Positions 57,063-64,000 of a stretch of 64,000 bases of DNA are shown here, piece after piece; position 1 is the first letter of the stretch; each line of letters begins with the position of its first letter. The DNA comes from DATBGZ01 sp963803115 (lineage in GTDB: Bacteria > Actinomycetota > Actinomycetes > Mycobacteriales > Micromonosporaceae). Location: assembly GCA_963803115.1 (NCBI GenBank), contig CAWDLN010000022.1, forward strand, positions 62,001-126,000, read 5' to 3'. The notes under the pieces were generated by a model. It was not told where the DNA came from. It saw nothing but the letters and a program-made list of their open reading frames with translations, and did not search any database. A program made the translations under genes and the position numbers.

Positions 57063-58267
57063 GCGAGCGAATCAGGAGACGTGGGATGAGCGCCCTGGTA
57101 CAGCGGTGGTCGGCCTCGATGATGAACAACTACGGTCAGCCGTCGCTGGCGTTGGTACGCGGGCAGGGCGCCGTGGTCTGGGACGAATCCGGCAAGTCCT
57201 ATGTGGACTTTCTGGGTGGCATCGCGGTGAACGCGCTGGGCCACGCCCACCCGGCCGTAATCGCGGCGGTCACCCGTCAGATCGGCGTGCTGGGTCACGT
57301 GTCCAACCTGTTCGTGGCCGAGCCGCCGGTCGCCTTGGCGGAGCAGCTGTTGGCGCGGGCCGGCCGAGCGGGGCGGGTGTTCTTCGGCAACTCCGGTGCC
57401 GAGGCCAACGAGGCGGCCTTCAAGCTCTCACGTACCACCGGTCGTACGAAGGTCGTTTCGACGAGCGGCTCGTTCCACGGTCGCACGATGGGTGCGCTCG
57501 CCCTGACTGGCCAGACGGCGAAGGCGGACCCGTTCCGGCCCCTTCCCGGTGACGTGACCCATGTGCCGTACGGGGACGCGGATGCGCTCCGCCAAGCCGT
57601 GGACGGCGACACCGCGATGGTGGTGCTCGAACCGATCCAAGGCGAGAACGGCGTTATCGTCCCGCCCGCGGGCTACCTGGCGACGGCGCGGGAGATCACC
57701 GCGGACTGCGGGACATTGCTCGTACTGGACGAAGTCCAAACAGGCATCGGTCGTACCGGACACTGGTTCGCGCACCAGGCCGACGGCATCGAGCCCGACG
57801 TGGTGACCCTCGCCAAGGGGCTCGGTGGCGGACTGCCGATCGGGGCCACCATGGTCTTCGGGGACTGGGCGGACGCGCTCGGGCCGGGCTCGCACGGGTC
57901 CACCTTCGGCGGAAACCCTGTCTGCTGCGCCGCCGCCCTCGCGGTGCTCGCCACCATCGAGGAGGAAGGGCTCCTCGACCACGTCAAGCGAATGGGTGAG
58001 CTGATCCGGCGCGGCGTCGAGGGGCTCGGCCATCCGCTCGTCACCGAGGTTCGCGGCGCCGGCCTGCTTCTCGGCATCGGCCTCTCGGCGCCGACAGCGG
58101 GCGCGCTCCAGGCGGCGTTGCACTGCGCAGGCTTCCTGACGAACGCGGCCCGCCCGGACACCCTCCGGCTCGCACCACCGCTGATCATCTCCGCCGACCA
58201 GGTGGAGGCGTTCCTCGCCGCACTTTCGGCGGCACTCGACGGATCCACAGTGGATGGTGGCGCGTGA
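57059..58267 (+). CDS. argD: Acetylornithine aminotransferase
   Basis: PLP-dependent class III aminotransferase, 402 residues. PLP phosphate site FFGNSGAEANEAAFKLSRTT, SFHGRTMGALALTG, VVLEPIQGENGVIVPPAGYL, LLVLDEVQTGIGRTGHWFAH and the Schiff-base Lys in VVTLAKGLGGGLPIGATMVF are all intact. The ATG overlaps the argB stop; a second ATG at 57086 is possible. Confidence 0.97.
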   Translation: MSERIRRRGMSALVQRWSASMMNNYGQPSLALVRGQGAVVWDESGKSYVDFLGGIAVNALGHAHPAVIAAVTRQIGVLGHVSNLFVAEPPVALAEQLLARAGRAGRVFFGNSGAEANEAAFKLSRTTGRTKVVSTSGSFHGRTMGALALTGQTAKADPFRPLPGDVTHVPYGDADALRQAVDGDTAMVVLEPIQGENGVIVPPAGYLATAREITADCGTLLVLDEVQTGIGRTGHWFAHQADGIEPDVVTLAKGLGGGLPIGATMVFGDWADALGPGSHGSTFGGNPVCCAAALAVLATIEEEGLLDHVKRMGELIRRGVEGLGHPLVTEVRGAGLLLGIGLSAPTAGALQAALHCAGFLTNAARPDTLRLAPPLIISADQVEAFLAALSAALDGSTVDGGA

Positions 58268-59202
58268 CGAGACACTTCTTGCGGGACGACGACCTGAGCC
58301 CGGCCGAGCAGGCCGAGATTCTCGACCTCGCGCTGGACATGAAGGCCGACCCGTTCGGATACCGCCCGTTACATGGCCCACAAGCGGTGGCCGTGCTCTT
58401 CGACAAGCCGAGCCTGCGCACGCGCATGTCGTTCGAGGCTGGAATCGCGCAACTGGGTGGCCAGCCGATCGTCGTCGATAGCCAGAACACCCACTTCGGC
58501 CGGGGCGAGACGCTCTCTGACGCCGCCCGGGTGCTATCGCGTTACGCCAGCGCCATCGTGATGCGAACCTTCGGCGACGAGCGCATCCAGGAGGTCGCCA
58601 CCGGCGCGACCGTACCCGTCGTGAACTCGTTGACGGATGGCTTCCACCCGTGCCAGGTGCTAGCGGACCTACTGACCGTCAGGGAGCATCTCGGCGGGAC
58701 AACGGGCCGCACGATTGGCTACGTCGGCGACGCGTCCAACAACATGGCCCACTCGTACCTTCTCGGCGGCGCGGTCGCCGGAATGCACGTGCGGGTCGCC
58801 GGCCCGCCCGCGCATCAGCCCGATCCCGGGATTGTGGCCGACGCCGAGCGGATCGCAGTCCTGACCGGCGGGTCAGTGGCCGTCTTCACGGACCCGCTGG
58901 CGGCGGTCAGTGGCGTCGACGTGATCGCTACCGATACGTGGACGTCGATGGGTCAGGAGGGCGACGGGCTCGACCGCATCACGCCGTTCCTGCCGTACCA
59001 GGTGAACGTTTCGTTGCTGGCGCAGGCCAAGCCGCACGCGATCGTGCTGCACTGCCTGCCGGCCCACCGCGGGGAGGAGATCACCGACGAGGTCATGGAC
59101 GGTCCGGCGAGCGTGGTCTTCGACCAGGCCGAGAATCGTCTGCATGCCCAGAAGGCGCTGCTGGCCTGGCTGCTCGGCCCTACGGTGGCCGGTCCGTCGT
59201 GA
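58264..59202 (+). CDS. argF: Ornithine carbamoyltransferase
   Basis: Joins ornithine and carbamoyl phosphate. 312 residues. The carbamoyl-phosphate site is FDKPSLRTRMSFEAGIAQLG (SxRTR form), with HPCQVLADLLTVREH, the ornithine-side DTWTSMGQEGDG, and the catalytic Cys in VLHCLPAHRGEEITDEVMDG. GTG start overlaps argD; stop overlaps argR. Uses carbamoyl phosphate from carAB about 37 kb upstream. Confidence 0.97.
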   Translation: MTRHFLRDDDLSPAEQAEILDLALDMKADPFGYRPLHGPQAVAVLFDKPSLRTRMSFEAGIAQLGGQPIVVDSQNTHFGRGETLSDAARVLSRYASAIVMRTFGDERIQEVATGATVPVVNSLTDGFHPCQVLADLLTVREHLGGTTGRTIGYVGDASNNMAHSYLLGGAVAGMHVRVAGPPAHQPDPGIVADAERIAVLTGGSVAVFTDPLAAVSGVDVIATDTWTSMGQEGDGLDRITPFLPYQVNVSLLAQAKPHAIVLHCLPAHRGEEITDEVMDGPASVVFDQAENRLHAQKALLAWLLGPTVAGPS

Positions 59203-59729
59203 TTGGACAGCCGGCCTCCAAGACCGCCCGCCACGCGCGCATCGCCTCGCTGATCCGGGAGCGCGCCGTCCATTCGCAGGGCGAGCTCGGTGATCTCCTC
59301 GCGGCGGAGGGACTCGTCACGACGCAGGCGACGCTGTCACGCGACCTCGAGGAGCTGGGTGCGGTGAAGGTGCGCGGGACCGACGGAGCCGCCGCCGCAT
59401 ACGTGATCCCGGAGGACGGCCAAGGACCCCATCGAAGCGCGGAGCAGGCGCCGGAACGGCTCAGGCGCTTGCTGCGGGAGCTGCTCATCAGCGCCGACGC
59501 CAGCGGCAACCTGGTGCTGCTGCGGACGCCGCCGGGGGCGGCGCAGTTCCTTGCCAGCGCGTTCGACCGGTCTGGCCTGCCCGAGATCATGGGCACGATC
59601 GCCGGCGACGACACGATCGTGGTGGTGACCCGCGATCCAGGCCCGACCAACGGACCCGCGGCATCGATGGCCGCGACCCTGCTTGAGTGGGCAGGGAAGA
59701 ACAACCATGAGAAGGAGAGCTCAACATGA
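59199..59729 (+). CDS. argR: Arginine repressor
   Basis: Hexameric arginine-sensing regulator, 176 residues. The N-terminal winged helix has HARIASLIRERAVHSQGELG and VTTQATLSRDLEELGAVKVR; the C-terminal arginine-binding core has GNLVLLRTPPGAAQFLASAF and IMGTIAGDDTIVVVTRD. It begins at GTG 59199 and its stop overlaps the argG ATG. It should repress its own operon through the box at 53914. Confidence 0.96.
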   Translation: MIGQPASKTARHARIASLIRERAVHSQGELGDLLAAEGLVTTQATLSRDLEELGAVKVRGTDGAAAAYVIPEDGQGPHRSAEQAPERLRRLLRELLISADASGNLVLLRTPPGAAQFLASAFDRSGLPEIMGTIAGDDTIVVVTRDPGPTNGPAASMAATLLEWAGKNNHEKESST

Positions 59730-61014
59730 CCGAGCGTGTGGTGCTCGCGTACTCGGGGGACTGGACACCTCGGTCGCGATTCCCTACCTGGCCGAGAGGA
59801 CGGGCGCCGAGGTGATCGCGGTCGCGGTCAACGTCGGTCAGGGTGGCGAGGACATGGACGCCATCCGGCAGCGGGCGGTCGACTGCGGTGCGGTCGAGGC
59901 CGAGGTGGTCGACGCGCGGGACGAGTTCGCCGCGGACTTCTGCCTGCCGGCGCTTCGCGCCAACGCCCTCTACATGGACCGCTACCCGTTGGTCTCGGCG
60001 CTGTCGCGACCGCTCATCGTCAAGCACCTGGTCACGGCGGCGAAGAAGTACGGCGGCACGATCGTGTCGCACGGCTGCACCGGCAAGGGCAACGACCAGG
60101 TCCGGTTCGAGGTCGGCATCGGGTCGCTCGCCCCGCACCTGAAGGTCGTCGCGCCGGCCCGCGACTACGCGTGGACCCGGGACAAGGCGATCGCCTATGC
60201 GGAGGAGAAGAACCTTCCGATCGACGTGACCCACAAGTCGCCGTACTCGATCGACCAGAACCTGTGGGGCCGTGCCGTAGAGACCGGGTTCCTCGAAGAC
60301 ATCTGGAACGGGCCCATCGAGGACATCTACTCATACACGCAGAGCCCTTCCGTACCAAAGGATCCCGACGAGGTGGTCATCACTTTCGAGCAGGGCATCC
60401 CGGTCGCCATCGACGGCGAGACGGTCACGCCGTACCAAGCCATCACGCAGCTGAACCAGCGCGCTGGTGCCCATGGCGTTGGGCGGCTGGACATGGTGGA
60501 GGACCGCCTGGTCGGCATCAAGAGCCGGGAGGTGTACGAGGCGCCGGGTGCGATCGCCCTCATCACCGCGCACCAGGAGTTGGAGAGCGTGACGGTGGAG
60601 CGGGACCTGGCCCGCTTCAAGCGCGGCGTCGACCAGCGCTGGGGCGAGCTTGTCTACGATGGACTGTGGTTCTCGCCGCTGAAGCGGGCGCTCGACACGT
60701 TCATCGACGAGTCCCAGCGGTACGTCTCCGGCGAAATCCGGATGACCCTGCACGGCGGCCGGGCGGTTGCCACCGGTCGCCGATCGGAAGCATCGCTGTA
60801 CGACTTCAGCCTCGCCACGTACGACGAGGGCGACATGTTCGACCAGTCGCTGGCCCGGGGCTTCGTCGAGCTGTGGGGTCTGCCCGAGCCGGCTCGCCGC
60901 GGCCCGCGACACCCGGCTTGGCTGACCCCGTTCGATGTTAAGGAGGGGCCCCTTCTTATCGTTTTCTGCATAGGAAGGGGACCCCGCTTAACCAGAGGGA
61001 GGATGGCTGCGTGA
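59726..61014 (+). CDS. argG: Argininosuccinate synthase (one frameshift; tail supplied by a repeat)
   Basis: Condenses citrulline and aspartate. From ATG 59726 the start TERVVLAYSG loses one base near 59757, then continues LDTSVAIPYLAERTGAEVIA. ATP and substrate motifs follow: IVSHGCTGKGNDQVRFEVGI, SPYSIDQNLWGRAVETG and LYDFSLATYDEGDMFDQSLA. The normal end comes at about RGFVELWGLPEPARR. The frame then runs through the 56-bp element (60937-60992), adding KEGPLLIVFCIGRGPRLTRG and stopping at 61012-61014 against the argH GTG. About 429 residues, some 25 longer than usual. Confidence 0.92.
60937..60992. repeat. 56-bp inverted-repeat element, copy B, inside the argG 3' end
   Basis: Same length as copy A at 35426. 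The 24-base centre differs at only two positions, while the arms (GTTAAGGAGGGGCCCC / GGGGACCCCGCTTAAC) have three unpaired positions. It is translated as the C-terminus of ArgG. Confidence 0.9.
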
Positions 61015-62436
61015 CGACCGTACGGCTGTGGGGTGGGCGGTTCCCGGCGGCCCGGCGGAGGCGCTGGCCCGGCTGTCGGTGAGCGTGCAGTTCGACTGGC
61101 GGCTGGCGCCGTACGATCTGGCCGCGTCTCGCGCCCACGCGCGCATGCTCGCCGGGCCGGCCTGCTCGACAACGACGAGCTCGGCCGGATGCTCGCCGCG
61201 CTCGATGACCTCGAGGCCGCCTGCGCGTCGGGCGAGTTCCGGCCCGACGGTCGAGGACGAGGACGTGCACACGGCGCTGGAGCGCGGTCTGCTGGAGCGG
61301 CTCGGCGCGCTCGGCGGCAAGCTGCGCGCCGGGCGCTCCCGCAACGACCAGGTCGCCACCGACCTGCGGCTGTACCTGCGCGACCACGCCCGCGGGCGTG
61401 GCCGCGCGGCTGGTCGAGCTGGTCGACGCCCTGGTCGAGCAGGCCGGAGCGGCACGTCGAGACGCCCGGCGCCCGGAATGACCCACCTGCAGCACGCCCA
61501 GCCGGTCTCCTTCGGACACCAGCTGCTCGCGCACGTACAGCCGCTGCTGCGCGACCTGGACCGGCTGCGCGACTGGGACGCGCGCGCGGCCGTGTCGCCG
61601 TTGGGCGCCGGCGCGCTGGCCGGCTCATCGCTGCCGCTCGACCCGGTGCAGGTCGCCAAGGAGCTCGGGCTTCGACCACGGCCGCGCCGAACTCGATGGA
61701 CGCCGTGGCCGACCGGGACTTCGTGGCCGAGTTCCTTTTCGCGGCCGCGCTGTGCGGGGTGCACCTGTCCCGGCTCGGCGAGGAGATCGTGCTCTGGACG
61801 TCGCAGGAGTTCGGCTGGGTCGAGCTGGACGACGCGTTCGCCACCGGGTCGTCCATCATGCCGCAGAAGAAGAACGCGGACATCGCCGAGCTGGCCCGCG
61901 GCAAGGCGGGCCGGCTCATCGGCGGCCTCGTCACCGTCCTCACGATGCTCAAGGGGCTGCCGCTCACGTACGACCGCGACATGCAGGAGGACAAGGAGCC
62001 GGTCGTTCGACGCGGTGGACACGCTCGAGCTCGTGCTGCCGGCGCTGGCCGGCATGATCTCCACGATGACGGTGCGGGTGGATCGCCTCGTGGCCGCCGC
62101 GCCGAGCGGGTACACCCTGGCGACCGAGGTGGCCGAATGGCTGGTCCGGTCGGGCGTGCCGTTCCGGGAGGCGCACGAGGTCACCGGCTCAGCTCGTGGC
62201 CCTGTGCGTGGCGCGCGAATGCGGACTCGACGAGGTGTCCGACGAGGACCTGGCGTGCGGTGTCGCCGCACCTGACGCCGGAGGTGCGGTCGGTGCTGTC
62301 GGTGCGGGGGGCGCTGGCGTCCCGGACCGCTCCGGGCTCGACCGGCCCCGGACCGGTGGCCGACCAGCTGGCCGCAGTTCAGGACACAGTGGAGGGTTGG
62401 CGCGAGTGGGCGGCGACGCGGGTCGTTCCGCGCTGA
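61011..62436 (+). CDS. argH: Argininosuccinate lyase (about eleven indels)
   Basis: Splits argininosuccinate into arginine and fumarate. Across frames: VRLWGGRF, LSVSVQFDWRLAPYDLAASR, LERLGALGGKLRAGRSRNDQ, VATDLRLYLRDHA, MTHLQHAQPVSFGHQLLAHV, VADRDFVAEFLFAAALCGVH, the catalytic loop FATGSSIMPQKKNADIAELA, and LASRTAPGSTGPGPVADQLA near the end. Bases are missing near 61043 and 61155; extra bases are near 61246, 61394, 61446, 61468, 61667, 61680, 62005, 62189 and 62256. All motifs survive, and the rest of the arg operon is intact. Starts at GTG 61011 with GGGAGGA upstream. Confidence 0.87.
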
Positions 62437-63042
62437 CCCCGCTGCTCGCCGGCAGGGTCGACGCGGCCGCGCGGGGATTGCTCGGATGCATCGTTGTCGG
62501 CCAACGGCGTATCGGTGCGGCTGACCGAGGTGGAGGCGTACGACGGTGTCGGACTTGACGCCGCCTCGCACGCCCACCGCGGCCTCACCCCGCGTAACGC
62601 CATCATGTTCGGCCCGGCAGGTTTTGCCTACGTCTACTTCATCTTCGGCATGCACTGGTGCCTGAATGTCGTGTGTGGACCGACCGGACGAGCCTCGGCC
62701 GTGCTGCTGCGCGCCGGTGAGGTCATCGACGGCCTCGACCTGGCCCGCTCCCGTCGTCCGCAGGCGAGCGACCGGGACCTGGCCCGCGGTCCGGCCCGCC
62801 TTACCCAGGCGTTGGGGATCGCGGCCGAGTCCAACGGCGTGAATCTGCTGGACCCGGAGTCACCGGTACGCCTGACCGCCGCCGCCCGCCCGCCCGGTAC
62901 GGTGATCGTCCGAAACGGACCCCGCGTTGGCGTCGCCGGGGCGGCCGAGGTCGAGTGGCGGTTCTGGCTCGACGGCGAACCGTCGGTGAGTCTGTACCGG
63001 CGGCACGTGCCCAGAGCCCGTACCAGCCAGCGCAAGAACTGA
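62406..63042 (+). CDS. 3-methyladenine DNA glycosylase, AAG/Mpg type (one frameshift)
   Basis: Base-excision repair enzyme. From GTG 62406 the N-terminus reads ALTPLLAGRVDAAARGLLGC; an extra base near 62499 shifts to NGVSVRLTEVEAYDG, which carries the catalytic Glu of the VEAY motif. Then RGLTPRNAIMFGPAGFAYVY, FIFGMHWCLNVVCG, LLRAGEVIDGLD and the end WRFWLDGEPSVSLYRRHVPR. About 211 residues. It overlaps the argH 3' end by 31 bases. Confidence 0.88.
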
Positions 63043-63139
63043 CCAGACAATCACGCGCCGGCAGGTGTAGCTGACCGCGTCGCCGGGTAACCCCCGGCCG
63101 CAGGGCACGATCGATGGCTGTTCACGTCTGGGAGTTCGC

Positions 63140-63622
63140 ATGTCTCAAGATCGAGCTGTAGACGTCTCTCAACCCGTCCGGGAGACCGTCGCGACCGCCC
63201 GCGAGGCCGGTGCCGAGGTGGTCCGGACCGCCAAGGACGAGGCAACCGTTGTGGCGCATGAGGCCGCCGATCAGGCCCGCCGGGTCTCCTCGGACATCAA
63301 GGGCCTGGTGCGTTCGCAGGTTGACCGGCAGCACCACCAACTCGCGGCTCGGGTCGGTGAGTTCGCGCAGGAGCTTTACACAATGGCGGGTGAGCAGCCG
63401 CAGACGCCCGCGCGGGAACTGGTGGCCACCCTGGCGGCCCGGAGCTCGGCCTTTGCCGCATACCTCGACCGGCACGGCCCGGACGTGGTCTTGGCCGAGT
63501 TGCAGGACTTCGCCCGGCGCCGTCCGGGCACGTTCATCGCAGCCGCGGTCGCGGCGGGATTCGTCGTCGGCCGCCTCGGCAAGGGCGTCTGGCAGAGCCC
63601 GCGCGAGGACAGCACGTCGTGA
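63140..63622 (+). CDS. Hypothetical amphipathic protein with C-terminal membrane helix
   Basis: 160 residues. Long Ala/Glu/Arg-rich helices (VRETVATAREAGAEVVRTAK, VAHEAADQARRVSSDIKGLV) resemble coiled-coil stress proteins. A C-terminal hydrophobic stretch FIAAAVAAGFVVGRLGKGVW is followed by a charged end. Usually seen next to holin-like membrane genes in actinobacteria, as here (GTGA overlap). Function unknown. Confidence 0.75.
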   Translation: MSQDRAVDVSQPVRETVATAREAGAEVVRTAKDEATVVAHEAADQARRVSSDIKGLVRSQVDRQHHQLAARVGEFAQELYTMAGEQPQTPARELVATLAARSSAFAAYLDRHGPDVVLAELQDFARRRPGTFIAAAVAAGFVVGRLGKGVWQSPREDSTS

Positions 63623-64000
63623 CACCGCCGTCGCCCAGCGAGTCCGTGCGCGGCGCCGGCACGGATGTGGTCGGGCCGCCGGTTCCAGCCGACGCCATGC
63701 CGTCGGTGGGCTCGCTCATCGGCGACGTGACCTCTGACGCGACCCGCCTGCTGCGCCAGGAGGTCGAGCTCGCCCGGGCCGAGATCCGTGGTGAGGCGAC
63801 AAAGGCGGCGAAGGCCGGGCGGTTGTTCGCCGGCGGTGCCATGGCGTTGCACCTTGTCGCGGTGCTGGCCAGTGTCGCCGTCGGGCTGGTCGCGGGCCAG
63901 ATGCTGGCCGATCGGCTGCCGCAGTGGGCCGAGTTCGCCCCGGCGGTGACCACCGCTGGCCTGGCGTTGCTGTGGCTCGTGATCGGGTTGATCCTGCTTC
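63619..64000 (+). CDS. Holin-X/phage_holin_3_6-like membrane protein (cut by window end)
   Basis: 127 codons visible from GTG 63619; it continues past the window. VGSLIGDVTSDATRLLRQEV and ELARAEIRGEATKAAKAGRL match the amphipathic start of this family; then two helices (LFAGGAMALHLVAVLASVAV, AVTTAGLALLWLVIGLILL). Despite the name these chromosomal proteins are not known to be phage lysis proteins. Confidence 0.8.
   Translation, partial: MTPPSPSESVRGAGTDVVGPPVPADAMPSVGSLIGDVTSDATRLLRQEVELARAEIRGEATKAAKAGRLFAGGAMALHLVAVLASVAVGLVAGQMLADRLPQWAEFAPAVTTAGLALLWLVIGLILL

Noticed and set aside
63619..64000. Prophage lysis module
   Set aside because: The holin-like family is a common chromosomal membrane protein in actinobacteria and no other phage gene is nearby.

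Overview
The window comes from a high-GC actinobacterium, most likely a mycelial, sporulating one of the Micromonosporaceae type. This rests on: BldD with an intact c-di-GMP-binding signature; PyrR with a PyrR-binding RNA loop over its own ribosome-binding site; the actinobacterial integration host factor mIHF; a PriA without helicase motifs; frequent GTG starts with 4-base stop/start overlaps; and the conserved order efp-nusB-bldD-pyr-mihF-gmk-rpoZ-coaBC-metK-priA-def-fmt-rsmB-rpe-rib. Genus assignment is inference. No tRNA, rRNA, CRISPR array, transposase or prophage was seen.

Layout. 0-12.2 kb is accessory: a minus-strand DUF6220/multicopper oxidase/MMPL operon, a divergent two-component pair, a large unrecognised protein, and small enzymes. 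12.2-28 kb is housekeeping: efp, nusB, bldD (minus strand), then pyrR-pyrB-pyrC-carA-carB-pyrD-pyrF (UMP synthesis), mihF, gmk, rpoZ, coaBC and metK. 28-35.4 kb holds priA, a P450 with a convergent NIPSNAP/ABM-like gene, and def-fmt-rsmB. 35.4-42.4 kb holds a PASTA membrane protein with an unknown partner, rpe, a REC-GGDEF protein, an FMN riboswitch, and ribD-ribE-ribBA-ribH. 42.4-47.3 kb holds a SigE-family sigma factor with a membrane partner, mscL (minus strand), hisE-hisG and two small membrane proteins. 47.3-53.8 kb holds infC-rpmI-rplT, an rRNA/tRNA methyltransferase, and pheS-pheT. 53.9-62.4 kb is a complete arginine operon, argC-J-B-D-F-R-G-H, behind an ARG box. The window ends with a 3-methyladenine glycosylase and a holin-like membrane pair, the last gene cut by the window edge.

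Two window-wide signals stand out. First, about 55 single-base indels break a subset of mostly indispensable genes (def, fmt, rsmB, ribBA, ribH, pheT, priA, argG, argH and others) in tight clusters. Nearly all can be placed at, or directly after, a third codon position. This looks like an assembly or consensus artefact at polymorphic wobble sites, not gene decay; broken genes are therefore annotated end to end with the breaks listed. Second, the palindrome TCCAC(A/T)GTGGA occurs at least ten times exactly, in several reading frames and once between genes. It looks like a HIP1-style over-represented DNA word. There are also a 56-bp inverted-repeat element in two copies (one forming the 3' end of argG) and several tandem-repeat expansions.
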